Assembly: GCF_001659705.1 (NCBI RefSeq)
Contig: NZ_CP015971.1
Span: 744,001 to 808,000 of the forward strand
Length of the DNA stretch: 64,000 bases
Reading direction: 5' to 3'
Source of the DNA: Arachidicoccus sp. BS20
GTDB lineage: Bacteria > Bacteroidota > Bacteroidia > Chitinophagales > Chitinophagaceae
How positions within the stretch are numbered: position 1 is the stretch's first letter; each line of letters starts with the position of its first letter. The notes below the pieces were generated by a model. The model worked only from the letters and a program-made list of their open reading frames with translations, was not told the DNA's origin and ran no database searches. Made by a program: the position numbers and the translations under genes. This document shows, one piece after another, positions 1 to 9,518 of the stretch.

Positions 1-1
1 G

Positions 2-652
2 CAAGCAATTGATTTGAATATCGGGTTCAAAATTCAATCGCGTGCAGACCTTTTGGTACAAGAAAAATATGTATCCGATTTAGCCGGCGCAGGCTGTGCA
101 GAAGTTTGGATGGGTGCAGAAAGCGGCTCGCAAAAAATACTGGACGCCATGGACAAAGGCACAACCGTAGAAGAAATTAAACAGGCAAGACAGTTGCTGA
201 AACAATATGATATACGCGCTGCATTTTTTATCCAGTACGGCTATCTCGGCGAGACCATGGAAGACATCAACAAGACACTTGATTTAATTACAGAAACAAT
301 GCCGGACGATATAGGTATTTCCGTTTCGTATCCTTTACCCGGTACAAAATTTTATGATAAAGTTCAACAAGATATGGTAACGAAAAAAAACTGGACAGAC
401 TCGGACGATTTGGCGCTGATGTATTCCAACACATACGAAAGCCCTTTCTACAAAAAATTGCACAGGTACACACATTATACTTATCGTTTAAGAAAAATAA
501 GAAACGAGCAAATGCCTGCGCCTGTAAAATTATTTAAGCGTGCAAAATATAAAATAATGAAGACCTATTTCAAAAGGCAGTTGCGCACTTACACAAAGCA
601 AGTTGCAAGCAGAAACGATGTAAGCATGAATCCTATTATCGAACTCAATTAA
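2..652 (+). CDS. Radical SAM protein (B12-binding type), C-terminal part
   Basis: This is the 3' end of a gene entering from the left edge; the frame is open from base 2. The visible 216 residues contain the second half of a radical SAM TIM barrel: a VWMGAESGSQKIL segment, typical of the Elp3/MiaB-like fold in which a Gly-Ala-Glu-Ser loop contacts SAM, then AAFFIQYGYLGET and a SVSYPLPGTKFYD strand. These features are usual in BchE/cobalamin-binding radical SAM proteins. The CxxxCxxC cluster motif and any B12 domain would lie upstream and cannot be seen. It sits 10 bases before a methyltransferase at the head of a polysaccharide gene cluster, so it may methylate or otherwise modify a sugar or lipid. 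That role is inference. Confidence 0.75.
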   Translation, partial: QAIDLNIGFKIQSRADLLVQEKYVSDLAGAGCAEVWMGAESGSQKILDAMDKGTTVEEIKQARQLLKQYDIRAAFFIQYGYLGETMEDINKTLDLITETMPDDIGISVSYPLPGTKFYDKVQQDMVTKKNWTDSDDLALMYSNTYESPFYKKLHRYTHYTYRLRKIRNEQMPAPVKLFKRAKYKIMKTYFKRQLRTYTKQVASRNDVSMNPIIELN

Positions 653-662
653 TCTGCACACG

Positions 663-1457
663 ATGATGAATGAAGAACTTGTAAGCAAAGCATTTTCCTT
701 TCAATCGGTCGTGTTTGATGAGCTGAATGAAGGTAATAAACTGACACATCACTTGCGTGAAATTTACCGGAAGGAAATAGTGAAAAATGCAAAACCCGGC
801 AGCAACATTTTAGAGCTGAACTGCGGCACGGGCATAGACGGCATCTACTTTGCAGCGCAAGGCTTTAATGTGTTATCGACAGATAATGCCGAAGGAATGT
901 TTGATGTTCTGAATCAAAAAATAAACAAATATCATTTGGAGCAAAACATTCAAACCAAGCTTTGTTCCTTCAACGAATTGTATGAGTTGCGCGATAAAAA
1001 ATTTGACTATATCATATCAAATTTCGGCGGACTAAACTGCACTGATAATCTTAAAGAAGTGTTGTACCAGCTTAAAGAGCACCTGAATGAAAATGGTAAA
1101 GTTACTTTAGTAATTATGCCGAAAGTATCGCCGTGGGAATTGGTTATGGCTTTGAAGGGCGATTTTAAAACGGCTTTCAGGCGGTTCAAAAAGCATACAA
1201 AAGCGCATATCGAAGGCGTGTATTTTTCGGTTTATTATTACAATCCGTCTTACATTATAAAACGCTTGAAATTCGATTTTGACGTGCTTACTTTAAAGGG
1301 AATTTATTTTGCCGTGCCGCCTGAATTTTATCAACGCTTCGTGGAACGTTATCCGAAAATGTATAAAATACTTCAGAAAATTGAACGCGGCATGGGCAAC
1401 CATTTTCCCTTTAACCGTTGTTGCGACCACTTCTTAATTACGTTGCAGAAAAAATAA
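663..1457 (+). CDS. Class I SAM-dependent methyltransferase
   Basis: A 264-residue protein with the SAM-binding motif I LELNCGTGIDG at residues 50-60, an acidic residue at the end of strand 2 (VLSTDNAEGM) and a motif IV-like FDYIISNFGGLNC. This is the usual layout of a class I (Rossmann-fold) methyltransferase of the Methyltransf_25/11 type. The C-terminal third is basic and aromatic and carries no domain I recognise. It follows the radical SAM gene by 10 bases and precedes the Wzz-like gene by 16 bases, so it is probably co-transcribed with the polysaccharide genes and may methylate a sugar or lipid intermediate. The substrate cannot be read from the sequence. Confidence 0.8.
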   Translation: MMNEELVSKAFSFQSVVFDELNEGNKLTHHLREIYRKEIVKNAKPGSNILELNCGTGIDGIYFAAQGFNVLSTDNAEGMFDVLNQKINKYHLEQNIQTKLCSFNELYELRDKKFDYIISNFGGLNCTDNLKEVLYQLKEHLNENGKVTLVIMPKVSPWELVMALKGDFKTAFRRFKKHTKAHIEGVYFSVYYYNPSYIIKRLKFDFDVLTLKGIYFAVPPEFYQRFVERYPKMYKILQKIERGMGNHFPFNRCCDHFLITLQKK

Positions 1458-1473
1458 ATTATCCCGTAAATTA

Positions 1474-2385
1474 ATGATGCAGCAAACAAAAAATACACAA
1501 GATGAAGTAACGGTACATGAATTTTTATCTCAGGTAAAAGAAATCCTTCTTTTCCTGAAACGACTGTGTACACTATATTTCAGAGAATTGGGAAAACGAA
1601 AAGCTATTCATGTTTTTCTGTTATTATGCGCTATTGCCGGCGCGTTGTCTTTTATTTTTCATCCAATAAAAAAATACGAAGCAACCGCTTCATATAAGTA
1701 CGACAGCCCTGCGGGAAAGTTATATGGCGAAATGCTTGATAAAGTAAACGGGCTTATTCAAACACATTCTTACACGCAGCTTCATCAATACATTCACTTG
1801 CCATTGCAACAACTCGAAAGCATTCAAAAAATTGAAGCGAAAAACATTTACGGAAGTCCGTTGTCTGACGATATGACCAACAGCAAAGACAAAATATTTT
1901 ACATATCGGTTACAAGTTCAAACGCCACAGTATTTGATAGTTTAGGAACTGTATTGGAAAATTATCTGAATAACAATATATCTGTTCGTGAGACATTGCA
2001 ACGCGAAACCGAAGAATTTACGCAAGGTATTTTGTACAGAAAGAAAGCCTTGACCATGCTTGATTCCGCAACAAGCGCATACATCAAAAGCATGAACAGG
2101 AACACGTCGCCATCGTCGTTGCTGCCCGCAAACGCAAGCCAATTCAATATTTCACAAATATTCGATGAAGGAAAAAATATTACGCAGGAGATTGTAGATA
2201 TGCAAAGTTTTTTGAACGACAGGCGAATTGTAAAACTGCAAGAACCTTTTATGGCAAGTGCAAATCCGGTTCAGTCAAGCAAACTAAAAATCATATTGCT
2301 GGCGGTTGCATGCTTTGTGGCGGCAAGTCTCATCATCATTTTTATTTCTGTGTTTTTTATCAAAAAGAAATATGCTTCGCAATAA
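1474..2385 (+). CDS. Wzz-like chain-length determinant / polysaccharide co-polymerase
   Basis: A 303-residue protein with two membrane segments, one near residues 44-62 (HVFLLLCAIAGALSFIF) and one near 268-292, separated by a large hydrophilic periplasmic region. This is the topology of the Wzz/PCP family, which sets the chain length of O-antigen or capsule made by the Wzy pathway. A KYEATASYKYDSP segment just after the first membrane helix matches the start of the Wzz periplasmic domain. No C-terminal tyrosine kinase domain is attached. It overlaps the start of the flippase gene by 14 bases, which supports translational coupling within the cluster. Sequence similarity within this family is low, so the call rests mainly on topology and neighbours. 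Confidence 0.65.
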   Translation: MMQQTKNTQDEVTVHEFLSQVKEILLFLKRLCTLYFRELGKRKAIHVFLLLCAIAGALSFIFHPIKKYEATASYKYDSPAGKLYGEMLDKVNGLIQTHSYTQLHQYIHLPLQQLESIQKIEAKNIYGSPLSDDMTNSKDKIFYISVTSSNATVFDSLGTVLENYLNNNISVRETLQRETEEFTQGILYRKKALTMLDSATSAYIKSMNRNTSPSSLLPANASQFNISQIFDEGKNITQEIVDMQSFLNDRRIVKLQEPFMASANPVQSSKLKIILLAVACFVAASLIIIFISVFFIKKKYASQ

Positions 2386-3823
2386 AAATATCATCAATAG
2401 TTGCTGGAACATCGCAGATATATTTTTATATCCGGTATTGTTTTTTGTAAGCACCTCTTTCTTCATCCGGCATCTGGGACAAACACAATTCGGAATATGG
2501 ATGCTGGTCAATACCATTATTGTGTCTATGCAAATGTTCAATTTCGGCATCGGAAGCACCGTATTAAAAAACACGGCTTTGCACATTGGCGCGCAAAATG
2601 AAAACGGAAAAATCAATGTTGTCAATAATGCGGTCAGCATCACATTGATTCTCTTTGCATTGTGTGTAATGCTGGGCGTTGCAGGATATTTTCTTGTGTA
2701 CCATAAACATTTATTTGATATAGCAAATGCCGACAGGTTGCTGTGCGCCAAATGTATTGTTATCGCAGGTTTGCTTGTTGGCTTGAAGTTTTTTGAGCAA
2801 ATTTTTACCAACTATTTCAAAGCGCTGGAAGATTATAAAATAGCCGCATTGCTTGGAAGCGGCAACCGCTTGTCCGGTCTCATTATCAACATTATTTTCT
2901 TATGGATATTTAAAATAAATATACTCGGATTGCTATCCGTTTTGTTCGTTGTGAACAGCATATTTATTATCATAGGATTTTTTTTGATGCGCCGGAATAC
3001 CAATAATTACGCTTTCAAATTCAATCTTAAAATTTCTAAGGAAGAAGCGTCATTTGCCTTGTTCACATGGTTTCAATCGCTGGCGATTATCATTATTTTT
3101 CAGTCGGACAGATATTTAATTGTAAGTGGTTTCGGATTGATAACATTGAGCTATTACGCTTTAACGGCAACCATGTTCAATCACTTGCACATGGGCTTCA
3201 GCGCCCTGCTGCCGTGGATTTCGCCAAAGCTCACCAAACTTTATGCACAACAAAAAAACGGCAGGGAATTATATGCCGCAGCGCAAAGTGCGGTAACGTG
3301 CGGCGCATTGATTTTACTATTGATTTTGTACTTGATATACCCGTTTGTATTCCGGGTAATTCTTGGTACAAACACTTTCAATGAAATAAAAGAATACACA
3401 AAATACTTTATCGTATTTGAATCGTTTTTTGTTTTGGGCATTGTGCCTGCATACTATTTTAATGCAGTCGGGCACGAGCGCATTTACCTGTATTTTATCT
3501 TATTCTTTGCTGCTTTCGCTTTGACCGCCATGCTTGTATCGATGCGATTATTTCATACGCCAATCGCCGTGTTGTACGGCTTAACAGTTGCAACAATTGC
3601 GGGAATGTTCGTGCTAAGAATGATTTTGTCGAAGATATTGTACAACACGTATCAGGTGTTGATATGCGCCGTTCAATTGCTGCCTTCCGTAATGATGGCT
3701 GTCTTTATCCTTTGCCCCGATATAACGGTTAAATGCCTGAGCATATTAATTTTTATTGTCAGTCTTTATTTATTAAACCTACGCGGCGGCAGAGAAAAAT
3801 TTTTAATCCTTGTAAATTCATGA
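2372..3823 (+). CDS. Wzx-type polysaccharide flippase (MOP superfamily)
   Basis: A very hydrophobic protein of 483 residues with about twelve to fourteen predicted membrane segments, consistent with the oligosaccharidyl-lipid flippases of the MOP superfamily that move lipid-linked repeat units across the inner membrane. The N-terminus (NIADIFLYPVLFFVSTSFFI, then RHLGQTQFGIWMLVN) resembles RfbX/MurJ-like transporters. The open frame extends further upstream to 2306, but the ATG at 2372 gives a start that overlaps the Wzz-like gene by 14 bases and removes a segment that lies inside that gene. The stop codon overlaps the next gene's start (ATGA at 3820). Confidence 0.8.
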   Translation: MLRNKNIINSCWNIADIFLYPVLFFVSTSFFIRHLGQTQFGIWMLVNTIIVSMQMFNFGIGSTVLKNTALHIGAQNENGKINVVNNAVSITLILFALCVMLGVAGYFLVYHKHLFDIANADRLLCAKCIVIAGLLVGLKFFEQIFTNYFKALEDYKIAALLGSGNRLSGLIINIIFLWIFKINILGLLSVLFVVNSIFIIIGFFLMRRNTNNYAFKFNLKISKEEASFALFTWFQSLAIIIIFQSDRYLIVSGFGLITLSYYALTATMFNHLHMGFSALLPWISPKLTKLYAQQKNGRELYAAAQSAVTCGALILLLILYLIYPFVFRVILGTNTFNEIKEYTKYFIVFESFFVLGIVPAYYFNAVGHERIYLYFILFFAAFALTAMLVSMRLFHTPIAVLYGLTVATIAGMFVLRMILSKILYNTYQVLICAVQLLPSVMMAVFILCPDITVKCLSILIFIVSLYLLNLRGGREKFLILVNS

Positions 3824-5043
3824 ACCAACGTGTACATAGTAATTTGATTTTGATAACGGCAATCATCTACCTGTTTTTCAACAGCGTACTATTGCCGCAA
3901 GGATTGTATTTTACAACCTTACTCACGCCGTTTTTTTTCATTCATTTGATTAAAGTGCGCGGCTTGAAATATTACTTGTATTTCTTTATAGTTACGCTTC
4001 TGTTTGCCTGCATTCAATTGCCGACCGTAGAACATCTTAGAGATTATGTTATATCATTTGTCTTACTGCAAACGGTAGCCGTTTTTTCAATCAGCGTTTA
4101 TTATTTACTTACTGAAAACATTGGTCTTGAAAAAATATTCAAGTCGCTTGCATCCGTAAATATTGCACTTATCGCCGTTGCAATTATAGTATTAGCCATT
4201 CCCTCAATTCGTTCTTTGATGTGGTATTTAAAACCCATCAGCCCGAATGTTCCTATTATTCCGAGATTGAAAATGTTCACGGTTGAAGCGTCTTATTATT
4301 CGCTTATCATCATGCCATTGGCAGGCTATTATTTTTTAAAGAAAATTTTATTAATCGGCAAGCACTATTTGTTATTCATTTCACTTTGTGTATCGTTGTT
4401 ATTGAGCTTTTCGTTAGGCGCACTATGCACCATGTTCATCAGCATTTCAGTCGTTTTGTTACTTAACCGGAACGAGCTAAGACACAAAATAAATTTCAAT
4501 TTATTGGCAGGCGGAGCGATGCTTTTTATTATTGGTATGGCAATATTATTCTTCTTTTATCCGCACAATCCGCTGTTTGAAAGAATACAAAATATTCGTA
4601 CAGGGCAAGATACTTCCGCGCGCGGACGAACTTATGAAGCATTCTACATAGCTTGGAACGTTGCCAAAATGAAATCGATATTTTTCGGGTGCGGCTTGGG
4701 GCAATTCAAATACATTGGTAGAAATTTTGTCGATTATTATTACTCCTATTCCATTATTCCAAACGTTGTTCGCATTCCCAATGCAGTAGCTGAAACGCTG
4801 TCTATATACGGCATTGCGGGCATTGTCATCAGGTTTTCATTAATCATTTTTCTGTTTATCAAAACAAAGGTTTGGCAAAATTATTACCGGCAATGTTTAT
4901 TCGTTTTCATTTTTATTTACCAGTTCACGGGTAGTTATTTATTCAATCCGGCAGAATATATAATGTGGATTTTGGCGTTCAGCCCGTCCCTATTCCCGCA
5001 GTTTAAAAAAGAAAAATTCAACTATAAATTGGTCATAGCATGA
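3820..5043 (+). CDS. O-antigen polymerase-like membrane protein (Wzy candidate)
   Basis: A 407-residue polytopic membrane protein with about ten to twelve hydrophobic segments and one longer soluble loop around residues 255-300 (PLFERIQNIRTGQDTSARGR), typical of O-antigen polymerase/ligase (Wzy/WaaL) proteins. The Arg-rich loop just before a helix that follows with a GCGLGQF turn fits the pattern seen in Wzy-C domain proteins. The start at 3820 forms an ATGA overlap with the flippase stop and is preferred over the upstream frame opening at 3733. Its end overlaps the next glycosyltransferase by ATGA at 5040. Polymerase and ligase activities cannot be told apart from sequence; its place directly after the flippase favours polymerase. 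Confidence 0.7.
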   Translation: MNQRVHSNLILITAIIYLFFNSVLLPQGLYFTTLLTPFFFIHLIKVRGLKYYLYFFIVTLLFACIQLPTVEHLRDYVISFVLLQTVAVFSISVYYLLTENIGLEKIFKSLASVNIALIAVAIIVLAIPSIRSLMWYLKPISPNVPIIPRLKMFTVEASYYSLIIMPLAGYYFLKKILLIGKHYLLFISLCVSLLLSFSLGALCTMFISISVVLLLNRNELRHKINFNLLAGGAMLFIIGMAILFFFYPHNPLFERIQNIRTGQDTSARGRTYEAFYIAWNVAKMKSIFFGCGLGQFKYIGRNFVDYYYSYSIIPNVVRIPNAVAETLSIYGIAGIVIRFSLIIFLFIKTKVWQNYYRQCLFVFIFIYQFTGSYLFNPAEYIMWILAFSPSLFPQFKKEKFNYKLVIA

Positions 5044-6137
5044 GAGTCTTATTCATCAGCAGGGCAACTTTATTTTCCGACAGAGGCGGCGATACGGTTC
5101 AGGTAGAAAATACCGCCTGTGCATTAAAGCGCTTTGGCGTAGATACAGACATTGAATTGTGCAGCAACAAAAACATTGATTACAGCCGGTACGACTTGAT
5201 TCATTTCTTCAACATTATACGTCCTGCAGACATTATTTATCACATTGACAAATCACGTATTCCGTTTGTTGTTTCGCCCATTTATCTTACTTATGAAGAA
5301 ACAACAAAATATTCGAAAAGCCTGAAAAATAAGGTACTTCGCTTGTTCGGCAAACACGGTCAGGAATATGTAAAATGTGTGGCAAGAAAAATGATTAACA
5401 GAGAAAAAATTATTTCACGAAAATACATTTTGTTAGGGCAAAAAAAATCTATTGAATATATCTTAAAAAGATGCACGTGCCTGTTGCCAAATTCATTAAG
5501 CGAATACGAAAGGCTTCATAAAGATTTCAGGTGCGCCGGCAACTTTTCCGTAGTTCCCAACGCAGTGGATACCGAAATTTTCACTGAAGAAAAAAACACC
5601 ATGCGAAAGGAAAATTCCGTGATTTGTGTAGGACGTATAGAGCCGCGCAAAAACCAGTTGAACCTGATACGCGCACTCGAAAACAGCGATTACCAACTTA
5701 CTATTGCCGGTGCAGCATCGACCAACCATCAGGCGTATTTTGAAGAGTGTAAACGAGCCGCTTCTTCAAGAGTTACGTTCATCGATTTTTCCGACCAAAA
5801 AATTATATCAAAACTGTATAACGAACATAAAACGCACGTGCTGGCAAGCTGGTTTGAGACAACAGGATTAAGCTCTTTGGAAGCCGCTGCCTGCGGCTGC
5901 AACATTGTTGTAAGCGACAAAGGCGATACCAGAAATTATTTTTCGGAAGCAGGCTACTATTGCAATCCAGCCGATTTAGAAAGCATCAAACAAGCGATTG
6001 ATACTGCTATGAATGCGCCGGCAAACCGCAGGTTTATGAACAAAATATTGAAAGAATATACCTGGCAAAAAACTGCAGCAGCCACTTTAAAAGTTTATCG
6101 CAGCGTGCTGAAAAAACAAAAAAATGGAACAATATAA
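5040..6137 (+). CDS. Glycosyltransferase family 4 (GT-B fold)
   Basis: A 365-residue GT-B glycosyltransferase. The C-terminal domain begins with VICVGRIEPRKNQLNLIRAL (about residue 195), which is the Glycos_transf_1 nucleotide-sugar domain, and contains the acidic E-x7-E region as ETTGLSSLEAAACG (about residue 277). The N-terminal half (VLFISRATLFSDRGGDTVQV) is a GT4-type acceptor domain with a glycine-rich loop. It starts by ATGA overlap with the Wzy-like gene and its end overlaps the next gene by 14 bases, so it belongs to the same operon. It should add one sugar to the lipid-linked repeat unit at the cytoplasmic face; donor and acceptor are unknown. Confidence 0.85.
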   Translation: MRVLFISRATLFSDRGGDTVQVENTACALKRFGVDTDIELCSNKNIDYSRYDLIHFFNIIRPADIIYHIDKSRIPFVVSPIYLTYEETTKYSKSLKNKVLRLFGKHGQEYVKCVARKMINREKIISRKYILLGQKKSIEYILKRCTCLLPNSLSEYERLHKDFRCAGNFSVVPNAVDTEIFTEEKNTMRKENSVICVGRIEPRKNQLNLIRALENSDYQLTIAGAASTNHQAYFEECKRAASSRVTFIDFSDQKIISKLYNEHKTHVLASWFETTGLSSLEAAACGCNIVVSDKGDTRNYFSEAGYYCNPADLESIKQAIDTAMNAPANRRFMNKILKEYTWQKTAAATLKVYRSVLKKQKNGTI

Positions 6138-7416
6138 ACCCCAAGGGAACATTTTCTGCAAGCTGTATTTTACAGGCATTTTATTCCTCTTATTATCAAC
6201 CGTTCTGGGCATCAGGCTAAGCGCGTTCAACAGCTCTGCCATTATTTTTTTGTGTGTTGTATGGATTGCCGAAAGAGATTTTAAAAACAAAATACTGCGA
6301 TTGAAAAAAGAATCTTTTTGGCTCATTACTACTGCATATTATTGCCTGTATATCATCAGCATATTTACTGCTGAAAATAAAGCGCAGGCGATTGCCACGG
6401 CGCAAAATATGCTGCCTTTGCTGGTATTACCCATCATCTTTTTTTCGAAAAATATTTTTAAAAAAGATGCCATCATTTTCTTGCTCAAAGCCTTTGTTTA
6501 CGCCGCATTTTTGTGGATGAGCATTGCAACCATTATTGCACTTAAAAAATATTTTACCACCGGCGACATAACCGTAATGTTTTATCATCCGCTGGTCAGC
6601 GCATTACTTTCTAATGCTATTTATGCCGAATTAATTTGCGTTATCTGTACTGCAATTATTTTCAATATTCCCGCATCTAAAAAATGGAAAATATGGATGC
6701 TTTTGTTTTTTACAATATGGATAATACTGCTTTCGTCCCGTATGTTCCTGTTTATTTACGGCTGCCTTATTTTGCTAAACTTATATAAGCATTTTTCCAA
6801 AATGCAAAAAGTTCTGTTAGTCGGTTGTATAGCACTGTTTGCTGCTTGCATTGTATTTACCAACAACCCGATTCGCAAAAGATACGATGATTTTAAAGGC
6901 TTCAAACTTTCTTATCTTACTGCGCCGTCGTTCAACCAAAGCATATACTTTGACGGACTAAGCCTTAGGCTGGTTTACTGGCGTTATTCATTGGAAATTT
7001 TACAGGAACAAGACAAATTTATTACCGGCGTAAGTACCGGCGACGCAAGAGATTTGTTAGACAAAAAAATACGCGCTTTTCACATGAACATCGGCAACGA
7101 CACGCCCGGCGATAACGGCTATTTAAAATATTCGTTTCACGGCGCATACCTTGAAAGCCTTGTGTGCTTTGGCTTTGCGGGTTTATTATTACTTCTGGTT
7201 TATTACGGATATATCGGCTATCTTGGTTTTGTAGAGAAAATTCCTTTGTTGCGCAACATCTTTATCATCATGGTATTCAGCTCATTTTCCGACTTAATCG
7301 TAATGGACTGCCAGTGCGACCTGTCGCTTATTCTTACCATCGTTTATCTCGCCGTTTCTTACGCGAAAAGTGAACGCAGGCATATAGATATTCCAAAAAT
7401 GGTACTGGAAAATTAA
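6124..7416 (+). CDS. O-antigen ligase/polymerase-like membrane protein
   Basis: A 430-residue polytopic protein with about eleven hydrophobic segments and a large soluble loop roughly between residues 255 and 335. The loop holds RLVYWRYSLEILQEQDKFI followed by TGVSTGD, a pattern of the Wzy-C (O-antigen ligase) superfamily in which Arg and His residues of the big periplasmic loop are needed for activity; HMNIGNDTPGDNGYLKY lies in the same loop. It is the second Wzy/WaaL-like protein in this cluster. One of the two may polymerise the repeat unit while the other transfers the finished chain to lipid A or another acceptor. It overlaps the GT4 gene by 14 bases and converges on the minus-strand operon with 4 bases between. 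Confidence 0.72.
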   Translation: MEQYKPQGNIFCKLYFTGILFLLLSTVLGIRLSAFNSSAIIFLCVVWIAERDFKNKILRLKKESFWLITTAYYCLYIISIFTAENKAQAIATAQNMLPLLVLPIIFFSKNIFKKDAIIFLLKAFVYAAFLWMSIATIIALKKYFTTGDITVMFYHPLVSALLSNAIYAELICVICTAIIFNIPASKKWKIWMLLFFTIWIILLSSRMFLFIYGCLILLNLYKHFSKMQKVLLVGCIALFAACIVFTNNPIRKRYDDFKGFKLSYLTAPSFNQSIYFDGLSLRLVYWRYSLEILQEQDKFITGVSTGDARDLLDKKIRAFHMNIGNDTPGDNGYLKYSFHGAYLESLVCFGFAGLLLLLVYYGYIGYLGFVEKIPLLRNIFIIMVFSSFSDLIVMDCQCDLSLILTIVYLAVSYAKSERRHIDIPKMVLEN

Positions 7417-7420
7417 GCAG

Positions 7421-8482
7421 TTATTTCTCACTGAACAATTGCATAAATTTCCTTGCGGTATCGCCCATATCGAAAAGCAAAACGGACTCATGTTCAAGCG
7501 CACTGTCATTCAATAAATGCAAGGTTTTCTGCATCATTTCTTCTTTAGTACTTACTTTGTGCCAATGACTGATTTCACTGTTCATGGCTTTTATAAAACT
7601 CACAACATGAGCGCCGGCATATAATGCTTCGAGACATACATTGCTAAAACCTTCGTAATTGGAAGTGTGTAAAAGAACTTTTGACTGTTGCAGCAAATCG
7701 AAAATTTCTTCCTGCGAAAGTTTGCCCGTAAGCGTAATATTTTGAGTCAAATTCAATTTTTCAATCTGCAATTCCAGTCTTTCTCTTTCCAAGCCGTCGC
7801 CGCACAAATAAACGTTGATGTCCGGAAAAACTTTTTTTAATTCCGCGACAATATCGACAAAAACATCGTATTGCTTTAAAGGCGACAGCCCGCCAACACC
7901 AATAATATCAATTGTTCTGGAAGATTTCCTTAATTGAAACTGTTGCGTATCAATCGCATTGGGAATTAAATGCGCGGGACGAATATGATGATTTTCATAA
8001 AATTTGTCCATCAAAAAATCGGACATGGCAACGAGTTCTTCAGGCTTCGGGCGAATACGTTTTACAAATTTATTTTCGCGCTTCGCATCTTGTCCGCTTA
8101 TCCAGCAAAGATGTTTTATGCGATACAACTTAGAAAAATAATGCGCCACAAAAGCGCATTCAGCGCACCAAAAACTCAGCAAGCCGATAATTTTTTTCTG
8201 CTTGTTAAGCGACCGCAGTTTATTAAAAACTTTTATCCAAAGCAACTTGTTGGTCATCCCGTTTTTATTTGCTCCGGCAAACGGAATCACCAAATTTCCG
8301 TTCCAATAATATTCGTTTTTGCTTACGGGAAATTGAAAACTTAAAACGATAATTTCAAGGTCGGGAAAGTTTCTGTTAATACATTTTATCAATCGCTGCT
8401 TTGCCGGAACCCAGATGGATTCTTGGTTTGAGGCGTCTAAAGGAAATGCGGGCGTTAATATGACTAATGTTTTCTTACTCAA
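7421..8482 (-). CDS. Glycosyltransferase family 4
   Basis: A 353-residue GT-B enzyme. The Glycos_transf_1 domain is clear: IDIIGVGGLSPLKQYDVFVD near residue 187, YLCGDGLERERLE near 222, and the acidic motif SNYEGFSNVCLEALYAGAHV near 276. The start codon ATG at 8482 overlaps the end of the GT9 gene by 8 bases, so it is the last gene of a three-gene minus-strand operon (amidohydrolase, GT9, GT4). Its role would be transfer of a sugar during surface glycan synthesis. Nothing in the sequence identifies the sugar. Confidence 0.87.
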   Translation of the reverse strand: MSKKTLVILTPAFPLDASNQESIWVPAKQRLIKCINRNFPDLEIIVLSFQFPVSKNEYYWNGNLVIPFAGANKNGMTNKLLWIKVFNKLRSLNKQKKIIGLLSFWCAECAFVAHYFSKLYRIKHLCWISGQDAKRENKFVKRIRPKPEELVAMSDFLMDKFYENHHIRPAHLIPNAIDTQQFQLRKSSRTIDIIGVGGLSPLKQYDVFVDIVAELKKVFPDINVYLCGDGLERERLELQIEKLNLTQNITLTGKLSQEEIFDLLQQSKVLLHTSNYEGFSNVCLEALYAGAHVVSFIKAMNSEISHWHKVSTKEEMMQKTLHLLNDSALEHESVLLFDMGDTARKFMQLFSEK

Positions 8483-9518
8483 TTTTTGTAATAAAATCTT
8501 TCACTTTTTCAAAAATAAATTCGGGCGTATAACGTGTAAGGCAATGCACATCGCCCCTGCTGCAAAATTCCCGCATACAATTGCCGCAAGGCAAATCATC
8601 GGAACTGAACACCAAAGAATTTTTATTTTGCGGTGATACCCAATCACTTCTTGTTGAGCCCAAAATAGCAACAGTCGGTTTGTCCGAAACCCACGACATG
8701 TGCATCAATCCTGAATCTTCCGATAACACAAATTGTACACGCTGAATAATTTTAAAACCTTCCGCCGGTGTTGTTCTATCAATTAAACAAATCAGCTTAT
8801 CGCGCAATTTCTCTTTCAAGTATAATGCCTTGCCTTTGATAAAATTTGTACCCATTGCAACAAATTGCGTATCAGGAAACTGCTGTAACCAGAGTTTTGC
8901 GAATGAAACATAATTATCAATGTTCCAGTTGCGTGTGCCGAAAGCCGCAGCCGGATTAAGAATTACCAATTTACTTGCGCCGTCCCAGCCATGCGCCAAC
9001 AGCAATTTTTCTTCATCGTCATATCCTGTTTTGAATTGAAATTGTGCGTTCATCACGCTTTTAAAACCTGCGGCTTCAATTGTCAATCTTGTTCTTTCTC
9101 CCGCCGCATGGGGCGAATATTTATCAAACTCGGACCATGCTTTGGCGTTCAGGATTTTTCTTGTGTACCGGCTAATCGGATTGTTTTGCAAGTCCAGCAC
9201 CACATCGTATCTTCTGAAAATCAATCTCGGTAACATGAACAAAGCGTAAACGCATTGCTTATAAAAATTCCGCTTACCGCCGATTGAATAAACATGGTTA
9301 AACAAAGCCAAACTCTTCGGAATCGAATCGACTTCTTTTCTTGTCAGGAAGTCGAGTTGTGTTTCCTCCGGCAATGATTTTCGTAAAGCATTTAAGTACG
9401 GAAGCGTGATAACCGTATCGCCCATGGCTTGCAGCCGAATCGCCAAAACCCGCTTGGGCGGCTTATTTCCGAGCCACGGCTTTGCAGGAATATGAAGTTG
9501 TATATTATTCGACATCAA
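8475..9518 (-). CDS. Glycosyltransferase family 9 (heptosyltransferase-like)
   Basis: A 347-residue protein with the signs of GT9/ADP-heptose:LPS heptosyltransferases: the N-terminal KRVLAIRLQAMGDTVITLPY region, a VVLDLQNNPIS strand, VILNPAAAFGTRNW before the second domain, and the family motif SEDSGLMHMSW near residue 273, where the Asp/His pair lies at the donor site. In Gram-negatives this family builds the LPS core, adding heptose to the inner core. It overlaps the amidohydrolase upstream by 14 bases and the GT4 gene downstream by 8, indicating tight co-expression. A core-type or capsule sugar transfer is likely; heptose itself is not proven. Confidence 0.87.
   Translation of the reverse strand: MMSNNIQLHIPAKPWLGNKPPKRVLAIRLQAMGDTVITLPYLNALRKSLPEETQLDFLTRKEVDSIPKSLALFNHVYSIGGKRNFYKQCVYALFMLPRLIFRRYDVVLDLQNNPISRYTRKILNAKAWSEFDKYSPHAAGERTRLTIEAAGFKSVMNAQFQFKTGYDDEEKLLLAHGWDGASKLVILNPAAAFGTRNWNIDNYVSFAKLWLQQFPDTQFVAMGTNFIKGKALYLKEKLRDKLICLIDRTTPAEGFKIIQRVQFVLSEDSGLMHMSWVSDKPTVAILGSTRSDWVSPQNKNSLVFSSDDLPCGNCMREFCSRGDVHCLTRYTPEFIFEKVKDFITKIE

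Noticed and set aside
3067-3384. 105-residue forward frame inside the flippase gene
   Set aside because: Overlaps the flippase in another frame and reads as random sequence.
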